Below, one piece after another: positions 7,608 through 16,600 of a stretch of 64,000 nucleotides of DNA. The notes beneath the pieces were generated by a model. The model was not told where the DNA came from and made no database searches. It saw only the letters and a program-made list of their open reading frames with translations. A program made the translations under genes and the position numbers. Each line of letters begins with the position of its first letter. The first letter of the stretch is position 1. The stretch comes from Crossiella cryophila. GTDB taxonomy: Bacteria; Actinomycetota; Actinomycetes; Mycobacteriales; Pseudonocardiaceae. The stretch lies in NCBI RefSeq assembly GCF_014204915.1, contig NZ_JACHMH010000001.1, positions 8,953,501 to 9,017,500 of the forward strand, given 5' to 3'.

Positions 7608-8894
7608 ATGACCGATCCCCGCCGCCACATCCCGCGCACCGACGCCCTGCTGGCCGACCCGGAGCTGGCCGCCGCCGCGCACACCCTCGGCCGGGACACG
7701 GTGAAGGCCGCCATCACCCGCGCCCAGGACCTGGCCCGATCCGGTCGGATCAGCCCCGGCGAGGTGGCCGCGCACGCCCTGGCCGCGCTGCCGGGCACCG
7801 CGAGCAGCCTGCGCCCGGTGCTCAACGCGACCGGCGTGCTGGTGCACACCAACCTCGGCCGCGCCCCGCTCTCCGCCGCCGCGATCAGCGCGATCACCGC
7901 GGCCGCCGGCCCGACCGACGTGGAGTTCGACCTGGTCACCGGCGCCCGCGCACGTCGCGGCCGGGACGCGATGGCCGCGCTGGCCGCCGCGGTGCCCGAG
8001 GCCGGTGGCGTGCACGTGGTCAACAACAACGCCGCCGCCCTGCTGCTGTGCGCGCTGGCCATGGCCGCCGGGCGGGAGATCGTGATCAGCCGCGGCGAGC
8101 TGGTGGAGATCGGCGACGGCTTCCGCATCCCGGACCTGTTGCGCAGCACCGGCGCCCGGCTGCACGAGATCGGCACCACCAACCGGGTGCATCTGCGCGA
8201 CTACGCCGAGGCCGTCGGCCCGGACACCGGGTTCATCCTCAAGGTGCATCCCTCCAACTTCCAGGTCACCGGGTTCACGTCCACTGTGGACACCGCCGAG
8301 CTGGTGGGACTGGGGGCGCCGGTGGTGGTGGACATCGGTTCCGGGTTGCTCCGCCCGCACCCGCTGCTGCCGGAGGAACCCGATGCCGCCACCGTGTTGC
8401 GAGCCGGGGCGACCCTGGTTACCGCGAGCGGGGACAAGCTGCTCGGCGGACCGCAGGCCGGGTTGCTACTTGGCGCGGCGGACCTCGTCGAGCGGCTGCG
8501 CAGGCATCCGGCGGCCCGCGCGCTTCGGGTGGACAAACTCACCCTGGCCGCGCTGGAAGCCACCCTGCGTGGACCGGAAACCCCGGTGGCACAGTCACTT
8601 TCCGCCGATCAGGCCGAGTTGCTGGCGCGGGCGAAGCAGCTCGTGGCCGAGCTGACCGGGGCCGGGGTCGACGCGGTGGCGGTGGAGAGCAGCGCCGCGG
8701 TCGGCGGTGGCGGCGCGCCGGGGGTGGAGCTGCCGAGTGCCGCGGTCAGCCTGCCCGAGCGGTACGCGGCGGCCTTGCGGGCGCGGGCGGTGGTGGGCCG
8801 GGTGGAACGCGGGCGGTGTCTGCTCGACCTGCGTACCGTTGCCCCACAACAGGATTCGACCCTGCTGGCGGCCGTGCTGGCGGTGCCGCGCTGA
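7608..8894 (+). CDS. selA: L-seryl-tRNA(Sec) selenium transferase SelA
   Basis: A 428-residue PLP enzyme that converts seryl-tRNA-Sec to selenocysteinyl-tRNA-Sec using selenophosphate. The PLP lysine is about K277 in SGDKLLGG. Other conserved stretches are NATGVLVHTNLGRAPLS and VDIGSGLL. The length is close to other bacterial SelA proteins. ATG 7608 follows a GAGGA site and lies just behind the tRNA-Sec gene, so the three sel genes probably share a transcript. Its stop overlaps the selB start by one base (TGATG). selD and selenoprotein genes are not in the window. Confidence 0.96.
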   Translation: MTDPRRHIPRTDALLADPELAAAAHTLGRDTVKAAITRAQDLARSGRISPGEVAAHALAALPGTASSLRPVLNATGVLVHTNLGRAPLSAAAISAITAAAGPTDVEFDLVTGARARRGRDAMAALAAAVPEAGGVHVVNNNAAALLLCALAMAAGREIVISRGELVEIGDGFRIPDLLRSTGARLHEIGTTNRVHLRDYAEAVGPDTGFILKVHPSNFQVTGFTSTVDTAELVGLGAPVVVDIGSGLLRPHPLLPEEPDAATVLRAGATLVTASGDKLLGGPQAGLLLGAADLVERLRRHPAARALRVDKLTLAALEATLRGPETPVAQSLSADQAELLARAKQLVAELTGAGVDAVAVESSAAVGGGGAPGVELPSAAVSLPERYAAALRARAVVGRVERGRCLLDLRTVAPQQDSTLLAAVLAVPR

Positions 8895-10594
8895 TGCGGG
8901 TGGTGGCCACCGCGGGACACGTCGACCACGGCAAGTCCACCCTGGTCCGGCTGCTCACCGGGATGGAACCGGACCGCTGGGCCGAGGAACGCCGCCGCGG
9001 CCTGACCATCGACCTGGGCTTTGCCTGGACCACGTTGTCCGGCAAGGAGATCGCGTTCGTGGACGTGCCGGGGCACCAGCGGTTCGTGCCGAACATGCTG
9101 GCCGGGATCGGGCCGGTGCCCGCGGTGCTGTTCGTGGTCGCGGCGGACGAGGGCTGGAAACCGCAGTCCGCCGAACACCTCGCCGCCCTGCGCGCGCTGG
9201 ATGTCCGGCACCTGCTGCTGGTGCTCACCCGCGCCGACCTCGCCGACCCGGAACCCGCGCTGTCCCAGGCGAAACAGCAGCTCGGCGAGGTGCCGCACGT
9301 GGTGGTCAGCGGGAAGACCGGGCAGGGCATGGACGAGCTGCGGGCCGCGATCCTCGCGCTGGTCGACCGGTTGCCGGAACCCGAACCCACGGCGGATGTC
9401 CGGCTGTGGCTGGATCGCTCGTTCACCGTGGGTGGCGCGGGCACGGTGGTCACCGGAACCCTCGCGGCGGGCACGATCGGCAAGGGCACGGAACTCCAGC
9501 TCGCCTCCACCGGCGAGATCCTGCGCGTGCGCGGGCTGCACACCCTGGGACGGCAGGCGGAGTCGGTGGCCGCGGTAGCGCGGATCGCGGTCAACCTGCG
9601 CGGGATCGACCGGGCCGAGCTGATCCGCGGGGACGCCTTGCTCACCCCCGGCCGCTGGCTCACCTCGACGGTGGCGGACGTCCTGGTGACGGCCGAGCTG
9701 CCCAGGGAACTGGTGGTGCACGTGGGATCCGCCGCGGTGCCGGCACATGTCCGTCCACTGGGGACGGTCGGGGCCCGGCTGACGCTGGCCCGTCCGCTGC
9801 CGCTGCGGATCGGGGATCGGGTGCTGCTCAGGGATCCCGGACGCGGTGCGGTGCTGGGCGGGGCCACGGTCGCCGACCTCGACCCTCGGCCGTTGCGCCG
9901 CCGGGGCGCGGCCACCGCCAGGGCGGCCGAACTGACCGGCGACCCGTTGACGTTGCACTTGCGTACCAAGGGTTTCGCCCGGTCCGCGGAGTTGCGGGCG
10001 GCCGGACTGCGGGCGCCGGAACCGGTGATCGTGGACTGGCACGCCGATCCCGGGCACTGGGCCGCGCTGATCCGTTCCGTGCCAACAGAGGTCGAGTCCT
10101 GGCGGCTGGCGCATCCACTCGAACCCGGCCTGCCCGTCGACGTGCTGCGGCAGCGCCTGGACCTGCCCGACGCCGCGCTGATCACGCCGTTGCTCCGGGC
10201 AGCGGGACTGTCGGCAACGGCCGGGCGGGTCGGTGCGGTGGCGTTGCCCGCACGGATCGAGCAGGCCCTGGCCAAGCTCACCACCGAGCTGACCGCGAAC
10301 CCTTTCGCCGCACCGGATGCCGGGCGGCTGGCCGAGTTGGGCCTGGGCGGCAAGGAGTTGGCGGCGGCGGTGCGGGCCGGGCGGTTGATCCGGATCGCCG
10401 ACGGCGTGGTGCTGTTGCCGGACGCGGTGCCGAGGGCGGCCGGGATGCTGGCCGGGCTGGCCTCGCCGTTCACGCTCAGCCAGGCGCGGCAGGCCCTGGA
10501 CACCAGTCGCCGGGTCGCGGTGCCGCTGCTGGAACTGCTGGACCGGCGCGGGATCACCGAGCGACTGCCGGACTCGACCCGGCGACTGAGCTGA
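8894..10594 (+). CDS. selB: selenocysteine-specific elongation factor SelB
   Basis: A 566-residue GTPase that delivers Sec-tRNA to UGA codons with a SECIS element. The G1 motif GHVDHGKST is at residues 8-16, followed by a TIDLGFAW switch region, G3 DVPGHQRF and G4 TRAD. Beta-barrel domains occupy about 170-340, and the C-terminal 200 residues form winged-helix repeats that bind SECIS RNA. It is somewhat shorter than E. coli SelB. The start is ATG 8894, overlapping the selA stop; the longer open frame upstream is antisense or out of frame to selA. The stop is one base from the convergent MauE-like gene. Confidence 0.95.
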   Translation: MRVVATAGHVDHGKSTLVRLLTGMEPDRWAEERRRGLTIDLGFAWTTLSGKEIAFVDVPGHQRFVPNMLAGIGPVPAVLFVVAADEGWKPQSAEHLAALRALDVRHLLLVLTRADLADPEPALSQAKQQLGEVPHVVVSGKTGQGMDELRAAILALVDRLPEPEPTADVRLWLDRSFTVGGAGTVVTGTLAAGTIGKGTELQLASTGEILRVRGLHTLGRQAESVAAVARIAVNLRGIDRAELIRGDALLTPGRWLTSTVADVLVTAELPRELVVHVGSAAVPAHVRPLGTVGARLTLARPLPLRIGDRVLLRDPGRGAVLGGATVADLDPRPLRRRGAATARAAELTGDPLTLHLRTKGFARSAELRAAGLRAPEPVIVDWHADPGHWAALIRSVPTEVESWRLAHPLEPGLPVDVLRQRLDLPDAALITPLLRAAGLSATAGRVGAVALPARIEQALAKLTTELTANPFAAPDAGRLAELGLGGKELAAAVRAGRLIRIADGVVLLPDAVPRAAGMLAGLASPFTLSQARQALDTSRRVAVPLLELLDRRGITERLPDSTRRLS

Positions 10595-10595
10595 C

Positions 10596-11087
10596 TCAGC
10601 GCAGGCTGGGCGCCAGCCAGGTGGTCAACGCCAGCAACACCCCGGCGGCCAGCGCCGGCAGCAGCCAGGGGCCGGGCACCGGTGGCACAAACGTGGTCGC
10701 CAGCGTCGCGAGCGCGGCCAGTGCGGCACGCAGCACCGTGGCCCAGGTGGCCGGGGAACGCGCGTTGAAACAACCGCAGGGCGTGCCGGGTCTGGTGCGC
10801 ACCAGGATGGCCAGATAAGCGGTGAAGGCCAGGTAGAGGGTGGTCTGCGGGAGCAGCAGCGGACGGGGCAGTGCGGGCAGCAACACGGTGGTGACGGTCA
10901 GCGCTCCGGCCAGGAGTTCGGTCGCGGGCGTGAGCAAGGACACCGGGACGTGCAGCCGCGGTGACAGCAGGCGCTGGGCACGGAGCGTGGCCAGGAACAG
11001 GCGGCGTTCGCGCAGGTGGCCGAGTCCGGCTACCAACAGGAGCAGTGCGGCGCCGAGCGCAGCGGCGTTGAGCACGGCGGAGAGCAC
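10596..11087 (-). CDS. MauE/DoxX-type redox-associated membrane protein
   Basis: A protein of about 163 residues with four hydrophobic segments and the motif GTPCGCFN typical of MauE and related vitamin K reductase-like proteins. MauE acts with MauD in disulfide formation of the methylamine dehydrogenase light chain in the periplasm. I place the start at GTG 11087 because a TACCCT -10-like box lies 6 bases upstream; GTG 11108 is an alternative. It is divergent from the MauD-like and MauA-like genes, which argues for a joint redox function. The substrate is inferred to be the six-cysteine protein at 12395. Confidence 0.75.
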   Translation of the reverse strand: MLSAVLNAAALGAALLLLVAGLGHLRERRLFLATLRAQRLLSPRLHVPVSLLTPATELLAGALTVTTVLLPALPRPLLLPQTTLYLAFTAYLAILVRTRPGTPCGCFNARSPATWATVLRAALAALATLATTFVPPVPGPWLLPALAAGVLLALTTWLAPSLR

Positions 11088-11175
11088 TCGAAGAGGGTAG
11101 CCGGACACCCGAATGACGGCTGTTGATCGTCTCCCCCGCCGTGTTTCATTGACCAGCCCTGGTGAGAGGAAAGGT

Positions 11176-11889
11176 ATGGCCACCCAGCAGTTGACGCTGA
11201 CCGCGCCCAGCGGGCGCCGGGTGAGCGTCACGCTGCCCGCGCACACCCCGGTGTCCAGTGTCGCCGCCGGTGTCCGGTTCGCCGGTGGCGTGTACGGCAC
11301 CGGCTTCCAGATCGGCCCGCGCGGCTACCACGAGTTCGCGGTCACCCAGGTCGCGCCCATGCGGCAACGGGAGCGATTCCTGGTGCACGGCAGGGAGGTC
11401 GTGATCGCCGAGGCGGTGGACGGGCAGTCCTCCGCGGCCACCCTGTTCGGCGTCTACCACGAGCTGATGACCGTCTACTCCGGACCCGCGCCCCGCCGGG
11501 AAGCGGTGTTCGCGCTGTTCAACTCGTTGCGGGTCAAGGACACCGTGGACGGGATGATCGTGCGGACCCGGACGGCCACCATGCTGGACCTGATGCACGA
11601 GCAGATCATGCTCGCCGTGCGCGATCACGGCTCGCTGTCCATTCCCGGGCCCGCCCAGGCCGCCGCGGTCACCCCGCGGTTCGCCGGGGCGCGCACGAAG
11701 CACGGCGAGGTGTGGAAAACGCCGTACCCGGGCGCGGAAGGCTCGGCGCGGGCCAGTGATCACGCGTTCGTGCTGGGCTGCCCGGCAGGCACGGCCGAGG
11801 TGCACCTCAGCGACACCACCGTTACCTCCGAACGGCAACGGCTCGACTGGTTGAACGAGATCAACGTCGTCTGGCACGACGCGAACTGA
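11176..11889 (+). CDS. conserved hypothetical protein of the mau-like cluster
   Basis: A 237-residue protein that I do not recognise. It has no signal peptide and no strong membrane segment, so it is probably cytoplasmic. The start is ATG 11176 behind a GAGAGGA ribosome-binding site. It is rich in Val and Thr near the N-terminus, with helical stretches after residue 90. Only one Cys is seen (in VLGCPAGTA). Its position as the first gene of the plus-strand mau-like unit, 15 bp before the MauD-like gene, suggests a role with the exported protein, perhaps as chaperone or partner. It does not resemble the MauB beta-propeller. Confidence 0.65.
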   Translation: MATQQLTLTAPSGRRVSVTLPAHTPVSSVAAGVRFAGGVYGTGFQIGPRGYHEFAVTQVAPMRQRERFLVHGREVVIAEAVDGQSSAATLFGVYHELMTVYSGPAPRREAVFALFNSLRVKDTVDGMIVRTRTATMLDLMHEQIMLAVRDHGSLSIPGPAQAAAVTPRFAGARTKHGEVWKTPYPGAEGSARASDHAFVLGCPAGTAEVHLSDTTVTSERQRLDWLNEINVVWHDAN

Positions 11890-11904
11890 GACGGGTACCC
11901 GCCG

Positions 11905-12405
11905 ATGTCACCGGCCATGGCTTTCAACATCATCACCTGGGTCGCGATCCTGGTGCTGTTCCTCGGACTCGCGGCGGTGCTGCGGGAGATCCGGTTGCTG
12001 CGCAACGAGGTCCGGCGCAGTCCGGACGCCTTCGCGGCCGCGCCGCCGGAACTGCTGCTCGGGCCCCGGTTCATCGGACGCGGGCGGCGGATCGTGCTGG
12101 CCGCGGACTCCGGCTGCCCCCTCTGCCTGGCCGTGCTGGAGCGGCTGCTGATCGCCTCGCCCGGCTCGGTGCTGCTCACCCACGAGCCGGAAGCGTTGTG
12201 GGCCAGGGTGTCCGGGCAGCTGGAGATCGTCAGCGACCCCGAGGTGTGGCGCGCGGTCTCGCACCTGTCGCCGCCGGTGCTGATGCTGGTGGACGGCTCC
12301 GGCCGGGCCGAACGCGTGCACCTGCCGGTGCGGGTGGCCGAGGTCGACACCGTGCTGGCCGAATGGCAGCAGATCGTGGTGCGGGGGCACGCCGATGCCG
12401 CTTGA
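11905..12405 (+). CDS. membrane-anchored thioredoxin-like protein (MauD-like)
   Basis: A 166-residue protein with one N-terminal membrane anchor (about residues 6-26) followed by a thioredoxin-like domain. The redox motif reads SGCPLC, a CxxC of the MauD/thioredoxin type, after the strand RRIVLAAD. MauD proteins are membrane-tethered thiol oxidoreductases that work with MauE on exported cysteine-rich proteins. ATG 11905 is used; ATG 11917 is possible. The stop overlaps the start of the Tat-exported six-cysteine gene by 11 bp, a strong operon sign. Confidence 0.75.
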   Translation: MSPAMAFNIITWVAILVLFLGLAAVLREIRLLRNEVRRSPDAFAAAPPELLLGPRFIGRGRRIVLAADSGCPLCLAVLERLLIASPGSVLLTHEPEALWARVSGQLEIVSDPEVWRAVSHLSPPVLMLVDGSGRAERVHLPVRVAEVDTVLAEWQQIVVRGHADAA

Positions 12406-12955
12406 TCTCAACGACATCCCCGGCGTTGACGAGGCCCCGGCGGACGCGCGACCGACCACGGCGTTGCGGCGCCTGGACTTCAGCGGCAGCCGCCGCACCC
12501 TGTTCAAGGCCATCGCGCTGGGCGCGGTGACCGTGGGCGCGAGCGCGCTCAACCTGTTCGGCGCCCGGCCCGCCGCCGCGGAGACCGGTCCGTACGGCCT
12601 GTCCGGCTGGGACCGCAACGACTGCAAGGACGCCTACCCCAACGGTTACGCCGAGGTCGGTGACACCACCGGCGCCTACGTCAACACCTACGCCGCCTGC
12701 CTGTCCGGCTACTGGCGCGGATCGGTGTACTGCGAGGCGGGCTGGCACAAGTACGGCACCTACCAGAACGGCGCGGTGCAGAGCCAGCACGTGCCGATGT
12801 CCACCTCCTGCGGCACCTCCACCATGAAGAATTCGTGGAAGTGGACCACCCCGGACGGCAAGGTGTGGCGCTGTTCCGACGGGCACTCCACCTACTGGGG
12901 TCCGGGCCACAATGGACAGACCTACCTGACGATCTGCCGGGCCCTGGTGCAGTGA
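12395..12955 (+). CDS. Tat-exported six-cysteine protein, resembling methylamine dehydrogenase light chain
   Basis: A 186-residue protein. The twin-arginine signal SRRTLFKAI lies at about residues 27-35, followed by a hydrophobic stretch and ARPAAAETG as cleavage region. The mature part of about 130 residues has six Cys and many Trp and Tyr. Its tail, KVWRCSDGHSTYW then TYLTICRALVQ, recalls the end of MauA, where a Trp next to Cys becomes part of tryptophan tryptophylquinone. The size and Tat export fit MauA, but MauA has about twice as many cysteines. Homology is my reading, not a computed match. It overlaps the MauD-like gene and the following small gene. Confidence 0.7.
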   Translation: MPLDLNDIPGVDEAPADARPTTALRRLDFSGSRRTLFKAIALGAVTVGASALNLFGARPAAAETGPYGLSGWDRNDCKDAYPNGYAEVGDTTGAYVNTYAACLSGYWRGSVYCEAGWHKYGTYQNGAVQSQHVPMSTSCGTSTMKNSWKWTTPDGKVWRCSDGHSTYWGPGHNGQTYLTICRALVQ

Positions 12956-13092
12956 TCCGGCGGCGCTGGCACCCGCTGGCCGGGGCCGTCGCCGTACTCG
13001 CCATGGCCGCCGCCGCGACGGGTCTGCCCGTGCTCGCGGGCTGGCTGGCCATGGGCGCCGCGGCCGGGTTCGCCACCAGCGGCTCCACCTGA
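12952..13092 (+). CDS. 46-residue small membrane protein
   Basis: A 46-residue protein starting at GTG 12952, which overlaps the stop of the six-cysteine gene as GTGA. A basic N-terminus (IRRRWHP) is followed by two short Ala/Gly-rich hydrophobic stretches that could form one or two membrane helices. Tight translational coupling and the matching codon use support a real gene. It lies between the Tat-exported protein and a polytopic membrane protein in the mau-like unit. Function unknown. Confidence 0.55.
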   Translation: MIRRRWHPLAGAVAVLAMAAAATGLPVLAGWLAMGAAAGFATSGST

Positions 13093-13110
13093 AGTAAGAA
13101 CTCGGCCCTG

Positions 13111-13677
13111 GTGCTCAGCTCGCCGGTCTGGCGAGGAACTTCGGCGGTGGCCTTCTGCCTGGGACTCCTGGGCGGCGGCGTGGTCACCGCGACCGTATTG
13201 GTGGTCGTGGGCTCGTTGTTGCGGGCTCCGCTGCCCGCGCCCGTGCCCTGGCTGCTGGTCGGGCTGATGCTGATCGTGGTGCTGGGCAAGGAGTTCGGGC
13301 TGCTGCGGATCACCCTGCCGGAGAACCGGCGGCTGGTGCCGGAGACGGTGTTCCGGCTGGGCAGGCACCTCGGGCCGTTGCAGTTCGGGCTGGAGATGGG
13401 CACCGGGGCGCGCACCTACCTGCCGAGCGGATTGCCTTATGTGGCCGCGGTGGCGGTGCTGTTCACGGCGTCCTTACCGGCCGCGTTGTGCGCCGGACTG
13501 GGTTTCGGGCTGGGGCGGGCGTTGATGACCACGGCGAACCTGCGCTACGGCGAGAGCGGGGCCTGGGACGCGGCGTGGACCGGCCATCGCCGCGTCCTGA
13601 CCCTGCTGCTGTGGTGCGCTTTCGCCTTGGCGTTGCTGGTGTTGCTGCTCAGCGATCCGACAGTGCGTACGCCCTGA
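13111..13677 (+). CDS. polytopic membrane protein of the mau-like cluster
   Basis: A 188-residue protein with about four to five membrane segments (about residues 12-38, 44-58, 110-128, 130-145 and 165-182). I cannot assign it firmly. The stretch GLEMGTGARTYLPSGLPY between helices is reminiscent of CcdA/DsbD-like electron carriers, and MauF in classical mau clusters is of that type, so a MauF-like role is possible. The start GTG 13111 is uncertain because no good ribosome-binding site is seen. The 3' end overlaps the convergent protease gene by 29 bp. Confidence 0.6.
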   Translation: MLSSPVWRGTSAVAFCLGLLGGGVVTATVLVVVGSLLRAPLPAPVPWLLVGLMLIVVLGKEFGLLRITLPENRRLVPETVFRLGRHLGPLQFGLEMGTGARTYLPSGLPYVAAVAVLFTASLPAALCAGLGFGLGRALMTTANLRYGESGAWDAAWTGHRRVLTLLLWCAFALALLVLLLSDPTVRTP

Positions 13678-16600
13678 ACACGGTCTGGGTGACCGAGTTG
13701 CCGCCGGCGTCGGTGGCGGCCAGCCGCAGCGTGGCGAAACCGTTGCCGGGCGGGTGGTTGAGCAGGGTGTAGCCGCTGTTGCCGAAGCGCAGCACCGGGG
13801 CCTTGCGCCAGGTCGCGCCGTCGTCGTAGGAGACCTCGGCGGACAACGCGGTCAGCGGGGCGGCCGGGGCGCCGGGCTGGTGGTGCGCGGTGAGGTGCAG
13901 CAGGTAGGGCAGTCCGGCCGGGGCCCGGTTGTGGTCGTCGACCTGCCCGGTGGCGCGGATCGCCAGCAGTGGCAACGGTTTCCCGGACACGCCGGAGTCG
14001 TTGAAGGTCCAGCGCACGTCGGCGCGGGTGCCGAGCACCGACCAGGGCACACTCCGGGTGGCGGTGGTGTGCACGGTGTAGCGGCCCGCGGTGGTCGGCA
14101 CGGTGAACACACCCAGGCCCGCGGTGTCGGCGGCGCCCAGTTCCTGGCCGTCCCTGGACAGCGTGGTGCGCCCGGTCATGCCCAGCTGCGGTGGTTCGGT
14201 GACCACCGCCGGATCGTTGCCGGACAACAGGGGCACGCCCACGCTGAGTTTGTCGCCGGTGCGCTGGGTGCCCCAGCCGTGTTCGGCGTCGCCGAAGGCC
14301 GGGCCGAGCGGGGCCCGGTTCCAGGCGGCCGTGCTGTACCCGGGGCGCAGGGTGCGGACCACCCAGTGCAGTTCGACGTCGGAGCCGTCGGCCGGGCGCA
14401 CGCCGAGCAGCTGCTGCCAGGTGACGTCGGGGTGCGCGGTGAAGTACTCGATCCGCTTGGCCGGCAAGGAGTACAGGTAGGGGGCGAACACGCCGATGGT
14501 GGTGCCGGGGACCGGCAGCCGGGCGTAGTCGGCGCGCAGGCCGGAGGTGGGCGCGCCCTGGTCGTGGTATCGACTGTCCACTCTGGCCAGTTCGTGGTCG
14601 CGGACGCGGCGGTCCAGGGTGGCCGGGATGCGGCCGCGTTCCAGGAAGGCGAGGTGGTACAGGTACGGGGTGGGTCCGTCGGCCGGGTGCGCCGGGCCGT
14701 AGGTGGCGCGCTGGAAGTAGGCGTAGACGTGGTCGGTGACCGTGCCGGGGGTGGCGGCGGCGAACAACTGCTGGCCGGGGCCGGAGTTCCAGGTCAGGGT
14801 GGAGGTGCGCACGCCGGTCCGCTCGCCCGAGACCAGGCCGAACTCGCCGAACTGGTGCCGGGCGTCTGGGCGGTCCAGGGTGGCCCGGACCGGGGTCGCG
14901 GTGGTCCCGTCCAAGGTGAGTTCGGTGTCCCGGTTGAGGGTGAGGTTGGTGCGGGACAACAGGGTCACCACGGTCCAGTTCGCGGCCAGGTCCAGGGCGT
15001 TGAGGTCGTAGCGGCCCTTGGGCAGGCGCAGCACGGCGGTGCCGGTGGCATCGAAGCGCGGGCCGGTGACCGCGCCGGTGGCGGTGTCCACGGCCTGGGC
15101 CAGCGCGGCGGCGAACTGGCCACCGCGGCTGCGGATCTTGAGCGTGAGGTTGTAGCTCTCGGGTTCCAGGACCGCGCCGATCGCGGTGCGCACGGCGATC
15201 CCAGGTGCGCTGCCGGTGAGCCGGGTGGACTGCGGACCGGCCGCGCCGTTGGAGCGGGCGGTGATCGTCACCTCGGTGCTGCCACCGGCTGGCACGGTGA
15301 TCTGGTTGGCGGACAACGAGAACGCCGGGTTGGGGTCCAGGGCGAGGGTCAGGGTGACCGGGGTGCGGCCGTCGTTGTGGTAGCGGACCTTCTTGGTCGC
15401 GGACTGCCGGTAGGTCAGGAAACCGAAGCCCAGGCTGCCACTGCTCCAGACGGACTGGCTGACCGCGCGGTCCACGTCCACCCGCCCGGCGCCCTGCTCG
15501 AACACCCCGGCGGTGGGCTTGGCGCTGCTCATCAGTTGCGGCTTGAGCCGGTCGACCGTCCACTGTGGATTCTTTTGCAGCAGCAGCGCGGCCGCGCCGG
15601 TGACGTGCGGGGCGGCCATCGAGGTGCCGCTGGCCCTGGCGTGCCGTTCGCCCACCGGTTCGGCGTCGCCGGTGGGGGTGCCGGGCACGCGGGCGGAGAC
15701 GATGCCGCTGCCGGGTGCGGCGAGGTCGGGTTTCACCGCGTGGTCGCCGAATCTGGGGCCGTGGCTGGTGAACGGGCTGGGCTTGTCCTCTGCGGTCACG
15801 CTGCCGACCGCGAGCGCGGCATCGGCCGCGGCTGGCGCGGTGACCCCGGCCAGGGGATCCGGCGGGTCGAGGGAACGGTCGTTGCCGGAGGAGACCACGA
15901 ACAGCGTGCCGTGCTTGGCGCTCAACGTGTTCAGCGCCGTCGACACCGGATCGGTGCCGTCGGTGGTGTCCCCGCCGAGGCTGAGGTTGACCACCTTGGC
16001 CCGCGGCGCGATCCACTCCATCCCGGCGATGACCATCGAGTCCGGGCACCCGAAGGACAGACACACCTTGCCACTGAGCAGTTTCGCGTCCGGCGCGACC
16101 CCGCGGTACTGGCTGTCGCCCGAGGCGATGATCCCGGCCACGTGCGTGCCGTGGCCCAGGTCGTCGCCGCCCTGCGGCAGGGTGCCGGTGAAGTCCTGCT
16201 GTTGCAGGAGTTTCCCGGCCAGGTCGGGGTGCGTGCCGTCCACGCCGGAGTCGAGCACGCCGATGGTGACGCCGGCGCCGGTGAGTCCGCGCTGCCAGGC
16301 CGCGGGCGCGCCGATCTGCGGCACGCTGGTGGCCAGGGTGGGTTTGGCCACCCCGTCCAGCCACACCTTGGCCAGTCCGGCGGGACGGCCGCGCACCCAG
16401 TTCCAGAACTCGGCACCCTGGCCGCGCACGGCCGCGCCGTTGATCGCGGGCAGCGCGCGCACCGGCTTCGCGCCGACCGGACTGGCCGCGCGGGCGCCGG
16501 TGAGGATGAGCGGGGTGTCCGCACTCCGCTGGGCGGCCAGCGCGGTGACGTCGAACAGGCGTGGGTCCAGGCGGCCCTCGTTGAGCAGCGGCACCGCGTC

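Noticed and set aside
8048..8893. 5' extension of selB frame overlapping selA
   Set aside because: SelB starts at ATG 8894 with its G1 motif close behind; the upstream part is an out-of-frame shadow of selA.
7613..10594. SECIS element or UGA-containing selenoprotein near the sel genes
   Set aside because: I saw no gene interrupted by an in-frame TGA with a hairpin behind it in the flanks.
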